A DNA stretch of 64,000 bases from Candidatus Thioglobus sp. (GCA_028345955.1 JAOMEO010000004.1:1-64000); one strand, 5' to 3'. Shown: positions 18,777 through 29,473, counted from the first letter of the stretch. Notes: generated from the sequence alone by a model not told the origin. A program made the numbers and translations.

Positions 18777-19499
18777 ATGAATAAAAAGCTTTACCATAAA
18801 GTCATAGATTATATAAACGAAGAAATAACTAGTGGCAACCTCACCATTGGTGATTTGCTTCCTTCTGAAACACAGCTATCCAAATTGTTAAATGTTAGTG
18901 TTGGAACTGTAAGAAAAGCAATAGACAAATTAGAAAACAGTAATCTTTTGTATCGTCACCACGGTAAAGGGACCTATGTCTCTGATTATGGATTTGACAA
19001 TAGTATGTTTAACTTTTTTAGTTATGGTAGTGAAACAGGTTCATCAATTAGAATCTACAAAACCACTCCAATACGAAAAAAAACAACCGCCACTACAGAG
19101 GTAGCCTTGCAGTTAGAAATAGAGCGTGGTGCGGACGTTATTTATCTCGAAAGAAGAGGTTATATAGATGAAAAAAATCCGATTATCATTGAAAAATCTT
19201 GGTGGATTGCAGAGGTTGTCGAAGGTCTTCAAAAACCTAACATACATATACCTGATCTACTCTATGCCCTTATCTATAAAAAATTTGCAACACAAATCAT
19301 AACATCAAAAGAAGTATTAACTGCAGGTATTGCTGATAGCAAAACGGCGAAAATTCTACACATAAATAAAGGCGATCCTGTGGTCATATTAAATCGATAC
19401 TCTTATGCAAAGGATAAAGGTTTGGTTGAGTTTCGTATAACCACCGGCAGAGCTGACATGTTCAGTTATAGAACTACAATTGGTAACAACGATTATTAA
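18777..19499 (+). CDS. GntR-family transcriptional regulator (HutC/UTRA subfamily)
   Basis: 'GDLLPSETQLSKLLNVSVGTVRKAIDKLENSNLLYRHHGKGTYVSDY' wHTH plus UTRA-like C-terminal domain. Confidence 0.9.
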   Translation: MNKKLYHKVIDYINEEITSGNLTIGDLLPSETQLSKLLNVSVGTVRKAIDKLENSNLLYRHHGKGTYVSDYGFDNSMFNFFSYGSETGSSIRIYKTTPIRKKTTATTEVALQLEIERGADVIYLERRGYIDEKNPIIIEKSWWIAEVVEGLQKPNIHIPDLLYALIYKKFATQIITSKEVLTAGIADSKTAKILHINKGDPVVILNRYSYAKDKGLVEFRITTGRADMFSYRTTIGNNDY

Positions 19500-19500
19500 T

Positions 19501-20190
19501 TCATGGCATTACTATATTGGCCAACTGAGATTTAAAAAGCTTTAATAAAAATATCTTTTGTTTGTCGTTGAAGCGACTGATTGGTCCAGAAACTACTATT
19601 GCACCAACAAATTTAGAGCTGCTAGATATTACTGGAACAGCAAGTGCAAACAAAGAGGCATTATGCTCACGAATTGAAAGATAATACCCAGCATCTCTAA
19701 TTTCCTTATAGAATCCAGTTTTGTCATTTTTTCTTTTACCATAAGCGAGAATGATTCTTCCAGAAGCTCCACGATTCAATTCTAAACGGCTACCTTGTTC
19801 AATATTGTGACGTATTTCATCACGCGAATGAGCCCTATATAGGCAAATTCGCATACTATCCTCTTCTACAAAGAATGAAGCTGTTTCTCCGGATATATCT
19901 CTTATTTCATCAATAATAGGACGAATTTGTTCTAAGCGATTACTTTGAGTATAAATGGCACTTAAATAAAGCGCCTGAGTTCCAACTACATAATCTTTAT
20001 TTTTTAATCTTGAAATATATCCATATTCTTCAAGTGTAGACAAGATGCGATAAGTGGTAGATATATTAAAGTCTAATTTTTCACAAATTTCATTGATGCT
20101 GAATTGTGTCTTATCAAGTGAAAATACAGACAGAATTTGAAGACATTTTTCAATGGCATTGTGTTTTTTGTCTAGAGATCTTAGAATCAT
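19501..20190 (-). CDS. IclR-family transcriptional regulator
   Basis: 'ALQILSVFSLDKTQFSINEICEKLDFNISTTYRILSTLEEYGYI' HTH; C-terminal 'GRIILAY...FALAVPVISSSSKFVGAIVVSGP'. Confidence 0.9.
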   Translation of the reverse strand: MILRSLDKKHNAIEKCLQILSVFSLDKTQFSINEICEKLDFNISTTYRILSTLEEYGYISRLKNKDYVVGTQALYLSAIYTQSNRLEQIRPIIDEIRDISGETASFFVEEDSMRICLYRAHSRDEIRHNIEQGSRLELNRGASGRIILAYGKRKNDKTGFYKEIRDAGYYLSIREHNASLFALAVPVISSSSKFVGAIVVSGPISRFNDKQKIFLLKLFKSQLANIVMP

Positions 20191-20195
20191 AATTA

Positions 20196-20210
20196 TTTCA
20201 TATTATGAAA
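20196..20210. promoter_or_regulatory. Candidate IclR-type operator (15-bp inverted repeat)
   Basis: tttcata-t-tatgaaa in the iclR/aceA divergent intergenic; second palindrome tgaatattca at 20236-20245. Confidence 0.45.
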
Positions 20211-20375
20211 AATAAGTATTATATAGTGAAATTATTGAATATTCAGAATTTATCGTTGGTATCATAAAAACAACTAACAAATCTAATCAATGCAAATGGA
20301 CAACATTGATGATAGACTAATAACCTGTCTAAAAACTGTCAGGCTTAAATACAAATAAATACATAGGGAGAAGAA

Positions 20376-21683
20376 ATGAATAGAGAAAAACAAATAGAGG
20401 CACTACAAAAAAATTGGCAAGATAACCCTAGATGGGCTAATGTTAAGCGTACTTATGATGCTGAAGACGTTATACGCTTGCGTGGTTCAGTTCAACCCGA
20501 ATGCACCTATGCTCATCGTGGTGCAGAAAAGCTTTGGAACTTAGTAAATGGCTCCGCTAAAAAGGGCTATGTGAATTGCATGGGAGCCATTACTGGTGGC
20601 CAGGCGATGCAACAAGCAAAAGCAGGTATAGAGGCAATCTACCTATCAGGTTGGCAAGTTGCAGCTGATGGAAATACCTCCGAAACAATGTATCCAGACC
20701 AATCATTATATGCATATGACTCAGTTCCAACCATGGTAAGGCGAATCAATAATACTTTTAAGAGAGCAGATGAAATTCAATGGGCAAAAGGCATTGAGTC
20801 TGGTGACGAGGGTCATGTTGATTACTTTTTGCCGATTGTTGCTGACGCTGAAGCTGGCTTTGGTGGAGTATTGAATTCTTTTGAATTGATGAAAAATATG
20901 ATCTCTAACGGTGCCGCAGGTGTCCATTTTGAAGATCAATTAGCCGCCGTTAAAAAATGTGGCCACATGGGCGGTAAAGTTTTAGTGCCTACTCAAGAAG
21001 CAATTCAAAAGCTTATTTCTGCACGACTGGCAGCAGATGTTATGGGAGTACCCACTGTTTTATTAGCTCGGACTGATTCAGAAGCTGCAAACTTGCTGAC
21101 ATCGGATGTAGACCCGTACGATGCGTCATTTATAACAGGCAAGCGCACCGCGGAAGGCTTTTATGTTGTAAAAAATGGTTTAGAACAATCCATTTCTCGT
21201 GGCGTAGCCTATGCACCATATGCAGATTTGGTTTGGTGCGAAACTGGTAAACCTGACCTTGGTTTTGCTCGTGAGTTCGCTGAAGCAGTTTTAGCTGAAA
21301 ATCCTAATCAATTATTGGCATACAACTGCTCACCTTCATTCAATTGGAAGAAAAATTTAAACGATACTGAGATTGCCTCTTTTCAAGAGAAGATTGCAGA
21401 AATGGGTTACAAGTATCAGTTTATCACTTTAGCGGGTATTCATAATATGTGGTATAACATGTTTGACTTGGCTTATGACTATGCAAAAGGTGAAGGTATG
21501 AAGCACTACGTAAACAAAGTTCAGGAACCTGAGTTTGAAGCTTCCAAAAAAGGTTACACTTTTGCATCGCATCAGCAAGAAGTTGGAGCTGGCTATTTCG
21601 ATGATGTTACCACGGTAATTCAAGGCGGCCTGTCATCGGTGACTGCATTGACAGGTTCCACGGAAGAAGAGCAATTTAACTAA
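20376..21683 (+). CDS. aceA: Isocitrate lyase
   Basis: '[46 protein letters not shown]' catalytic signature. Confidence 0.96.
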   Translation: MNREKQIEALQKNWQDNPRWANVKRTYDAEDVIRLRGSVQPECTYAHRGAEKLWNLVNGSAKKGYVNCMGAITGGQAMQQAKAGIEAIYLSGWQVAADGNTSETMYPDQSLYAYDSVPTMVRRINNTFKRADEIQWAKGIESGDEGHVDYFLPIVADAEAGFGGVLNSFELMKNMISNGAAGVHFEDQLAAVKKCGHMGGKVLVPTQEAIQKLISARLAADVMGVPTVLLARTDSEAANLLTSDVDPYDASFITGKRTAEGFYVVKNGLEQSISRGVAYAPYADLVWCETGKPDLGFAREFAEAVLAENPNQLLAYNCSPSFNWKKNLNDTEIASFQEKIAEMGYKYQFITLAGIHNMWYNMFDLAYDYAKGEGMKHYVNKVQEPEFEASKKGYTFASHQQEVGAGYFDDVTTVIQGGLSSVTALTGSTEEEQFN

Positions 21684-21754
21684 GAAATGGTAGCCTAACA
21701 ATTATGCTTTGCTTCACCAAATGAAGCTTAATTTTTTTTGTTGGTTGATTCTTT

Positions 21755-23560
21755 ATGTTTAATGATTTTTCAGATACATTATCACTTACGATTGCTAAGC
21801 AGATTTTGGGTGGCTTTGAGCAACACTATCGAAACATTAAAAAAGCCTCAGTAGAGGCAAAGAGGTGTTTTGAAGAAAGAGAATGGGGAAAAATTGATAA
21901 AGATTCAAAGCTTAGACTTAATTTCTATGACAAGCAAGTTAATACCTTCTGCAAAAAACTATCTAAAGATCTAAATCTAAAAAAACAAAATGTTTACGGC
22001 GCTAAAGCTGAAATGCGTCAGCAAACGCATTTAGATAAATTTAATTCTGATTTTTGGAAAAGAACTAAACTTGCCTACATTGAACTGATTACACTACATA
22101 AACAACCAGAATTAGCAGAAACCTTTTACAACTCAGTGTTTTGTCGCTTGTTTTCTAGAAGCTATTATACCAATCAATATATTTTTACCAAACCCTGTGT
22201 TTCGCTTAGCTACATTGACATGGATGAACCTGTAGTTGAAAGCTTCTTCATTGAACAAGGGCAAATTAAAGATGCCTTTACACAAATCCTTAAAAGCTTT
22301 TCATTTAATTGCAAGTTTGGCAACCTCGAACAAGATATCCAGCGCTTACAAGAACAGCTCCACAAACAAATACCTCCATTAAAATCTCAAACCTTCGAAA
22401 TTCAAGTAATAAAAACCCCTTTTATTAGAGGCAAGGGTGCATATATTGTCGGTAAAATTATTTCCCAACTATACTCCGACCAACCACTTTTAATCGCTCT
22501 ACTAAACGATAAAAAGAGTGGACTTTATGTTGACAGTTTGCTCACTGATACTGGAAGCATTTCAGTTGTATTTAGCTTCTCTAGGTCATACTTCTTTATT
22601 ACTACTGATTACCCCGCAGCTGTAGTTGATTATTTAAAAGTACTGATGCCGGCAAAAACAAGAGCGGTTCTTTATAGTGCTATTGGTCTTCATAAACAGG
22701 GCAAGACTCTACTCTACAGACACTTTTTAAAATATTCAAGAATCACCAGTGAGAAGCTAATAATAGCTCCCGGAATCAAAGGTATGGTGATGACAGTCTT
22801 CACCTTCCCGATGTACCCTTACGTTTTTAAAGTAATTAATGACCATTTTGCACCACCAAAGATGGGTACAAAAGAAATGGTTAAAGAAAAATATTATTTT
22901 GTTAAAAATCACATTCGAGTTGGAAGACTTGCAGATACATGGGAGTTTTCTAATGTGGCCTTTCCAATGAAGTATATTGATGACTCTTTGCTTGATGAGT
23001 TAAAGAAAAAAGCTGCTTCAAATTTAGAGTTTGAGGATGATTTGTTGATCGTCAAACATATGTATATAGAAAACAAGATGACTCCACTTAACATCTATCT
23101 TGAAACAGCCAATAAAAATGAACAAACCCATATCATTAATGACTATGGTAAAGCGATTGATCAGTTGATTAACTCGAACATCTTTCCTGGTGATATGTTG
23201 ACAAAAAATTTCGGAGTTACCCGTCATGATCGTGTCGTTTTCTATGACTATGATGAAATCACTTTAATGAGCACGCCGGTCTTTAAAAAGATACCAAAAT
23301 CAAGAACTTATGAAGAAGAGATGTCATCAGAGCCGTGGTATTACGTTGGACCAAATGATGTTTTTCCTGAGGAATTTAAATACTTTATGTTCCCAACTGA
23401 GCATATGAAAGATACATTTAATGCACGCTATCAAAAATTACTAGATGCAGAGTATTGGGGGTCAATTCAAGAAAATATTAAAAAGAATGGTGTGATGGAT
23501 TATTATCCCTATGGTTCCGATAAAAGGATGTGTGAGATCTATGGAGAAAACAATGAATGA
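21755..23560 (+). CDS. aceK: Isocitrate dehydrogenase kinase/phosphatase
   Basis: 'APGIKGMVMTVFTFPMYPYVFKVINDHFAPPKMGTKEMVKEKY', 'FYDYDEITLM', 'MFPTEHMKDTFNARYQKLLDAEYWGSIQ'. Confidence 0.95.
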   Translation: MFNDFSDTLSLTIAKQILGGFEQHYRNIKKASVEAKRCFEEREWGKIDKDSKLRLNFYDKQVNTFCKKLSKDLNLKKQNVYGAKAEMRQQTHLDKFNSDFWKRTKLAYIELITLHKQPELAETFYNSVFCRLFSRSYYTNQYIFTKPCVSLSYIDMDEPVVESFFIEQGQIKDAFTQILKSFSFNCKFGNLEQDIQRLQEQLHKQIPPLKSQTFEIQVIKTPFIRGKGAYIVGKIISQLYSDQPLLIALLNDKKSGLYVDSLLTDTGSISVVFSFSRSYFFITTDYPAAVVDYLKVLMPAKTRAVLYSAIGLHKQGKTLLYRHFLKYSRITSEKLIIAPGIKGMVMTVFTFPMYPYVFKVINDHFAPPKMGTKEMVKEKYYFVKNHIRVGRLADTWEFSNVAFPMKYIDDSLLDELKKKAASNLEFEDDLLIVKHMYIENKMTPLNIYLETANKNEQTHIINDYGKAIDQLINSNIFPGDMLTKNFGVTRHDRVVFYDYDEITLMSTPVFKKIPKSRTYEEEMSSEPWYYVGPNDVFPEEFKYFMFPTEHMKDTFNARYQKLLDAEYWGSIQENIKKNGVMDYYPYGSDKRMCEIYGENNE

Positions 23561-24029
23561 GACAACCTGTGATATCTCAGACAAGCTACATCCTAATGTA
23601 CAGTATTTAGCGCCAGTATATAAAAATTACGGTGCAAAAACTTCATTTTCAGGCCATATTGTTACTGTAAAGTGCTATGAAGATAACTCACTTGTTGAAG
23701 TAGCTTTAAAGACTAATGGTAAGGACTCAGTTTTAGTAATTGATGCAGGTGGCTCTATGAATTGTGCAATGTTGGGGGATAAAAGAGCAACTGATGCAAT
23801 CAAAAATGAATGGGAAGGTATTTTAATTCATGGATTGATTAGAGACTCCGCAACAATCAAAGGTATGGAGATTGGTATTCGTGCACTTGGAGTTTGCCCT
23901 CTTAAAAGCATTAAAAATGGAATTGGTGATAGCAACTTAATTGTCAATTTTTCTGGAGTTACATTCACTCCAGGTGAGTATTTATATGCCGACGAGGATG
24001 GTGTTATTGTAGTGAAGGAGAAATTATGA
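23541..24029 (+). CDS. RraA-family protein (RraA-like / HMG aldolase-like)
   Basis: 'VLVIDAGGSMNCAMLGDKRATDAIKNEWEGILIHGLIRDSATIKGMEIGIRALGVCPLKS'; true start within the aceK 3' end (23541 or 23553). Confidence 0.85.
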   Translation: MEKTMNETTCDISDKLHPNVQYLAPVYKNYGAKTSFSGHIVTVKCYEDNSLVEVALKTNGKDSVLVIDAGGSMNCAMLGDKRATDAIKNEWEGILIHGLIRDSATIKGMEIGIRALGVCPLKSIKNGIGDSNLIVNFSGVTFTPGEYLYADEDGVIVVKEKL

Positions 24030-24448
24030 AGCAAGTACTAAAGCTTACGCTTAAAGATGCAAAGAAAATGATGGATGGTGCCATTAATAAAGCCATCGAG
24101 ATAGGTGTAGATATGGATATCGCGATTGTGGACGATGGTGGTCACCTTATGTTATTTACAAGAATGGATAATGCAAGAATTACAAGCATTAATATCTCCA
24201 TCGATAAGGCTTTTACTGCGGCGGCAGCTAGAAAAGCAACCTTAGATTATGGTAATGCTGTTCGTAATCACGGCCCAGCCTTTGGCATCCAAACTTCACA
24301 TCAAGGTCGTTTTTGTGTCGTAGGTGGTGGCTTGCCGCTTTTTGTCGATAGTCAGATTGTTGGTGGGATTGGTTGCAGTTCTGGTACTCCTGACCAAGAT
24401 ATAGTGGTTGCTCAAGCGGGGCTTGACGCATGTCTTAAAGCTAAATAA
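24026..24448 (+). CDS. GlcG/HbpS-family (heme-binding-like) protein
   Basis: 'VDMDIAIVDDGGHLMLFTRMDNARITSINISIDKAFTAAAARKAT...VGGIGCSSGTPDQDIVVAQAGL'. Confidence 0.85.
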   Translation: MKQVLKLTLKDAKKMMDGAINKAIEIGVDMDIAIVDDGGHLMLFTRMDNARITSINISIDKAFTAAAARKATLDYGNAVRNHGPAFGIQTSHQGRFCVVGGGLPLFVDSQIVGGIGCSSGTPDQDIVVAQAGLDACLKAK

Positions 24449-24462
24449 TAAAAAAGTTCGTT

Positions 24463-25014
24463 CTAGCCTTTAAATGCACTATCAGAAAGTAAGTATTCAA
24501 CTTCATCTGTACTACTCTTTCTTCCCAAAATATCATTTCTATGCGGGAAACGACCAAACCTCTTTATGATATTCCTATGATGTTTGGAATATTCATCGTT
24601 GAAATCATATTTCTCAAAAAGTTTGACCTGTAAATCTTGATGTTCAAGATTTTCGCTATGCATTAAAGGCATAAAGAGAAAAAGTAATTCTTCAGCATTC
24701 AAATTTTCATCGTAGCCGTTATCAATTGCTTTTAAAGCCACTTCAACAGCCATATTTTCGGTTTGAAAACCTTTAGTTTCACCTCTAAACATATTCAAAG
24801 GAAACTGATCTAAGACAATAATCAACGCCAAACAACCTTGTGGTGAATCTTGCCAATCGTCAAGTTCTCCAGATGCAGCGCTCATCCAAAGCATTTCATA
24901 ACGCCGCTTTATTTCATTGTCTATTTCAGGAGTCGAGGAAAACCAATGTTGTCTACTTTTTTCAGAAAACCAATATTTAATGACATCAGAATGATTCATA
25001 GTTAACGAAGGCAT
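24463..25014 (-). CDS. DUF924 family protein
   Basis: 'ALIIVLDQFPLNMFRGETKGF', 'FLFMPLMHSENLEHQD', 'IIKRFGRFPHRNDILGR'. Confidence 0.88.
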   Translation of the reverse strand: MPSLTMNHSDVIKYWFSEKSRQHWFSSTPEIDNEIKRRYEMLWMSAASGELDDWQDSPQGCLALIIVLDQFPLNMFRGETKGFQTENMAVEVALKAIDNGYDENLNAEELLFLFMPLMHSENLEHQDLQVKLFEKYDFNDEYSKHHRNIIKRFGRFPHRNDILGRKSSTDEVEYLLSDSAFKG

Positions 25015-25064
25015 TTATTTATTGAGAGAGGAAAACCTGACTAAAACAAACAAATAGTTAAAGT

Positions 25065-26837
25065 TTAACGATGTTTCGTGTCACTACCGTAGTCTTTATA
25101 TTTAGGCAAATGACGGACTGGCTTACTCAATGCATCCTTTCTGAATGGGTCACCGAGTTCACGAGTACACATAATTTCAATAATTGTTGTCTTTCTTTCA
25201 TTCATTTGCATATCTATAGCTGTTTTCAGTGCTGGACCTACATCCTCAAGTTTATTAACATGAATACCTTCAGCGCCCATTGACTTTGCAATACTAACAA
25301 AATCTTGATCTGTAAGTTCTGCAGCGACGAAGCGTCTGTCATAGAAGTCTACTTGGTTTTTCTTTTCTGCACCCCAATGACGATTATGGAACACAACTGC
25401 TGTTACAGGTATGTCATGGCGAACACATGTCATCGTCTCAACCATACTCATTGCCCAAGCGCCGTCACCCGCATAAGAGACAGCAGGTCTATTTTGTGCA
25501 GCAGCTTTTGCTCCGATTATTGTTGGGAAGGCATAACCACAATTACCCCAGCTCATTGCTGCAAAGAAGCTACGAGGTTTTTCAAAACGAAGATAACTAT
25601 TTGCAACAGAATTAATATTACCAATATCTGTTGACACCATGACGTCATCAGGCATTGCTTTTTCTAGTTCACGCAAAACTTGCCTAGGGTGAAGCCAACC
25701 CTCTTCCTTATTAGCGATCATGTCCATACTATATGAGTCAGTTTCATGAATCCACTCATCCAACTCTAGCTCCCAAACTGCTTTTTCATCGGCAATCTTT
25801 TGCGCTCTTTCTTCTTTTGTTGAATCACAGGAAAGTTTTGCAGAAACTAATTTTTCGCAAAGCGATTCAGCAACAGCCTTTGCATCACCACAAATACCCA
25901 CAGTAATTGACTTAACTAATCCAAGCATTTTATGATCTGCATCTATTTGGATGATTTTGGCGTCTTTTGGCCAATAATCCATTCCATGCTGAGGTAATGT
26001 TCCAAATGGTCCTAGGCGAGTTCCTAATGCAATGACAACGTCTGCCTGTGATATCAGTTTCATGCCTGCTTTCGAGCCTTGATATCCTAATGGTCCACAC
26101 CAGAGGTCATGACTTGCAGGAAAAGAGTCGTTATGGAGATAACTATTTACAACTGGAGCACCTAACCGCTCGGCTAATGCTATACATTCTTGAACACCAT
26201 CGGCCATCACTACACCACCACCAGAAACAATTACAGGAAATTTGGCTTTAGCGATTAAAGCTACAGCTTCATTTAAAGTCTCTTCGCCACCCGTACCTCG
26301 ATCAATTCTTCGAGGTTGAGGAATTGTAAATTCACCTTCTGCATAAAAATAATCCCTCGGTATGTTGAGTTGAGTAGGCGCCATTTCGCTCATTGCTCTA
26401 TCAAAACAACGACCAGTAAACTCAGCCATCCTCATTGGATTGACGACATGACCTTGGTATTTAGTAAATTCTTGAAACATTGGTAGTTGATTGGTTTCTT
26501 GGAATCCACCTAAACCAATACCGCCAGTTCCAGCCTCAGGAGTAACAATTACCACTGGACTATGAGCCCAATAAGCCGCTGCAATTGCAGTCACACAGTT
26601 TGATATACCTGGACCATTTTGACCAATACAAACGCCATGCCTTCCACTCACTCTGGAATAGCCATCAGCCATATGAGCAGCACCCTGTTCATGAACCACC
26701 GGAACAAATCTTATGCCTGCAGGTTCAAAAATATCCATAGCATCCATGAATGCTGAACCCATAATACCAAAGATATCCTTAACACCATTTGCAACCATTG
26801 TTTCAACAAAGGCTTCACTTGCAGTCATTTTCGACAT
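25065..26837 (-). CDS. xsc: Sulfoacetaldehyde acetyltransferase (ThDP-dependent)
   Basis: 'MTASEAFVETMVANGVKDIFGIMGSAFMDAMDIFEPAGIRFVPVVHEQGAAHMADGY', 'MSWGNCGYAFPTIIGAKAAAQNRPAVSYAGDGAWAMS'. Confidence 0.94.
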   Translation of the reverse strand: MSKMTASEAFVETMVANGVKDIFGIMGSAFMDAMDIFEPAGIRFVPVVHEQGAAHMADGYSRVSGRHGVCIGQNGPGISNCVTAIAAAYWAHSPVVIVTPEAGTGGIGLGGFQETNQLPMFQEFTKYQGHVVNPMRMAEFTGRCFDRAMSEMAPTQLNIPRDYFYAEGEFTIPQPRRIDRGTGGEETLNEAVALIAKAKFPVIVSGGGVVMADGVQECIALAERLGAPVVNSYLHNDSFPASHDLWCGPLGYQGSKAGMKLISQADVVIALGTRLGPFGTLPQHGMDYWPKDAKIIQIDADHKMLGLVKSITVGICGDAKAVAESLCEKLVSAKLSCDSTKEERAQKIADEKAVWELELDEWIHETDSYSMDMIANKEEGWLHPRQVLRELEKAMPDDVMVSTDIGNINSVANSYLRFEKPRSFFAAMSWGNCGYAFPTIIGAKAAAQNRPAVSYAGDGAWAMSMVETMTCVRHDIPVTAVVFHNRHWGAEKKNQVDFYDRRFVAAELTDQDFVSIAKSMGAEGIHVNKLEDVGPALKTAIDMQMNERKTTIIEIMCTRELGDPFRKDALSKPVRHLPKYKDYGSDTKHR

Positions 26838-26857
26838 TCTTACTTCTCCTGTTAAAA

Positions 26858-27976
26858 TTAATTTTTTAGCGCGTCAGACGCTGATACATATTCATAACCC
26901 AAATCTTCGGCTACTTCACGACATGTTACCTTGCCTTTATGAACATTTAAACCTGCTCTAAGGTGTTCATCGTCAAGTAATGCCTGTTTAACCCCTTTAT
27001 TAGCAATATCAATTGCGAATGGTAGAGTTACATTATTAAGCGCAAATGTTGATGTTTTAGGGACACCACCTGGCATATTGGCTACACAATAATGAACAAC
27101 ATCATCCACAATATATGTCGGATTTGCATGCGTTGTTGCTTTTGAGGTTTCAAAGCAACCGCCTTGGTCAATCGCTACATCAACAACAACTGAACCAGGC
27201 TTCATTGCCTTAATCATCTCTTTTGTAACTAGTTTTGGCGCTTCAGCACCAGGTATTAAAACTCCCCCAATGACTAAATCAGCTTTTAGTACATATTGTT
27301 CAACTGTACTTTGAGTTGAAAAAACGGTATTCGTACTACGACCAAATTGTTGCCAATGTTTTTCTAATGTGTCAGGATTATTGTCAAGCACCCAAACATC
27401 AGCCCCCATTCCTACTGCCATATGAGCGGCATGGGCACCTACAACACCTCCACCCAAAATTACAACTTTTAATGGGTTAACACCAGGTACACCTCCAAGT
27501 AAAGCTCCCATGCCGCCATTAGGGTGTTCCAAAAAGTGTGCACCTGCCTGAACAGCCATTCTCCCAGCAACTTTTGACATTGGTGCTAATAGCGGCAAAC
27601 CGCCTCGAGGAGATGTTACCGTCTCGTAAGCAATACAAGTAGCGCCACTTTTAATTAAATCTTTTGTCTGTTCAGGGTCTGGAGCAAGATGAAGATAGGT
27701 ATAAAGTATTTGACCTTCTCTGAGCATAGCTCTCTCATTTGCTTGAGGTTCTTTAACCTTGACGATCATTTCTGAAGTTGCAAAAACCTCTTCAGCAGTC
27801 GCTATAATTTCAGCACCATTTTCACTGTAATCATCATCACTTGCACCAATTCCATTACCAGCATTAGTTTGGACCATCACTTGGTGACCGTTTCTGACAA
27901 GTTCCTTAACACTTCTTGGTGTTAAGCCAACTCTGTATTCGTGGTTTTTAATTTCTTTTGGTACTCCAATAATCAT
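26858..27976 (-). CDS. ald: Alanine dehydrogenase
   Basis: '[20 protein letters not shown]', '[25 protein letters not shown]', '[18 protein letters not shown]'. Confidence 0.95.
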   Translation of the reverse strand: MIIGVPKEIKNHEYRVGLTPRSVKELVRNGHQVMVQTNAGNGIGASDDDYSENGAEIIATAEEVFATSEMIVKVKEPQANERAMLREGQILYTYLHLAPDPEQTKDLIKSGATCIAYETVTSPRGGLPLLAPMSKVAGRMAVQAGAHFLEHPNGGMGALLGGVPGVNPLKVVILGGGVVGAHAAHMAVGMGADVWVLDNNPDTLEKHWQQFGRSTNTVFSTQSTVEQYVLKADLVIGGVLIPGAEAPKLVTKEMIKAMKPGSVVVDVAIDQGGCFETSKATTHANPTYIVDDVVHYCVANMPGGVPKTSTFALNNVTLPFAIDIANKGVKQALLDDEHLRAGLNVHKGKVTCREVAEDLGYEYVSASDALKN

Positions 27977-28036
27977 ATCAAATATCTTGTTTATAAAAAA
28001 CGAGAGATTATACTGAACTAGCGCTCAATTTAACTA

Positions 28037-29395
28037 TTAATTAACCTCAAGGGCGCTGTCAACAGCTTCAATAATAAGATCGACTTCATTTTTAGTGCAT
28101 ATAAATGCTGGGCTAAATAGCAATACATTATTGTTATGCTCGAAACATCTATTGGTTCTTCCAATCATTACTTTATTTTTCAAGCAATGACTAACGATTG
28201 ACATTGCAACTGTTTCATCTACAGGCTCTTTAGTTTGCCTATCTTTGACAAGCTCTAGGCCACAAAATAAACCCTTTCCACGAACTTCACCAATTATTTG
28301 ATGTTTTTCTTCAAGTTCATACAGCCTACTTTTTAAATATCCACCAACAGTATTAACATTTTCAAGAAGCTTATCTCTTTTAATAATATTTAAAGTTTCC
28401 AAAGCAGCAGCTGGACCAGCCGTACATCCTCCAAATGTAGATATATCTCTGAAATAGCTGTCAGGGTTACTTGAATCCTCTTTAAACATTTCAAAAACTT
28501 TATCAGAAGTAACTGTTACTGATATCGCTGCATAACCAGCCGCCAGACCTTTCGCTACAGTTACAATATCAGGCTGCACATCATAATTTTGATAACCAAA
28601 CCATTTTCCAGTCCTTCCAAGACCGCAAACCACTTCGTCAATATGAAGCAACACATCATACTTTCTACAGATTGATTCAATGATTGGGAAATACTCTGGC
28701 ACTGGAGTAATAACTCCACCACCTGCAGTTATTGACTCTAAAACTACAGATCCGACATTATCTGCACCCTCTTTTTGAATAACATCTTCAAGAGCGTGAG
28801 CACATTCAATATTACATTCACCATATTTTTTACCAAACGGACAGCGGTAACAGCAACAATTTGGCATTTCAACAAAACCAGGCGCAAATGGTCCATATTG
28901 CTTTGTTCTTTGAATTTGACCAGATGAGCTCATTGCACCAATGGTTGTTCCATGATAGTCACGGTCACGATATATAATTTTATGTTTTTTTCCTTCATTA
29001 TGAAAATGGGCAATTTGTCGTACCATTTTGTAGCCTTTTTCATTAGCTTCAGAACCTGAATTTGAATAATAAACACGATCTAAACCAGGCATAATTGAGG
29101 TTAACTCTTTTGCATATTGTGCAGCTGGCTCATTACCAACGACGCCTGCGAAATAGGGAATTTTTGATAACTGATTACTGACAGTATCTACCATTTCATC
29201 CCTTCCATAGCCAAGGTTAACAGTCCATACTCCGCCAGAAGTTGCGTCTAAATATTCATCACCTTTGGTATCAGTTACATACATTCCTTTTCCTTTTGAA
29301 ACCACAAGTGGGTCACTCGATTCAAAAGCTTTATGCTGAGTTAAATGATGCCAAACATGTTTCTTATCATTTTGTATAATTTTGCTTTCAGACAT
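28037..29395 (-). CDS. tpa: Taurine--pyruvate aminotransferase
   Basis: Class-III aminotransferase 'HVWHHLTQHKAFE...KGDEYLDATSGGVWTVNLGYGR', 'LLHIDEVVCGLGRTGKWFGYQNYDVQPDIVTVAKGLAAGYAA'; neighbours xsc/ald/tau. Confidence 0.92.
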   Translation of the reverse strand: MSESKIIQNDKKHVWHHLTQHKAFESSDPLVVSKGKGMYVTDTKGDEYLDATSGGVWTVNLGYGRDEMVDTVSNQLSKIPYFAGVVGNEPAAQYAKELTSIMPGLDRVYYSNSGSEANEKGYKMVRQIAHFHNEGKKHKIIYRDRDYHGTTIGAMSSSGQIQRTKQYGPFAPGFVEMPNCCCYRCPFGKKYGECNIECAHALEDVIQKEGADNVGSVVLESITAGGGVITPVPEYFPIIESICRKYDVLLHIDEVVCGLGRTGKWFGYQNYDVQPDIVTVAKGLAAGYAAISVTVTSDKVFEMFKEDSSNPDSYFRDISTFGGCTAGPAAALETLNIIKRDKLLENVNTVGGYLKSRLYELEEKHQIIGEVRGKGLFCGLELVKDRQTKEPVDETVAMSIVSHCLKNKVMIGRTNRCFEHNNNVLLFSPAFICTKNEVDLIIEAVDSALEVN

Positions 29396-29473
29396 ATTAA
29401 ATCCTTGATATTAAATTTAGTTTAATTCAGAATATTGAATTGTAAAATATAAGTGGTCATAGTATAAAGAAAT

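Noticed and set aside
25071-25634. Plus-strand ORFs (70, 109, 62 aa) opposite xsc
   Set aside because: Antisense of a conserved ThDP enzyme; Cys/His-rich look comes from reverse-complement codons.
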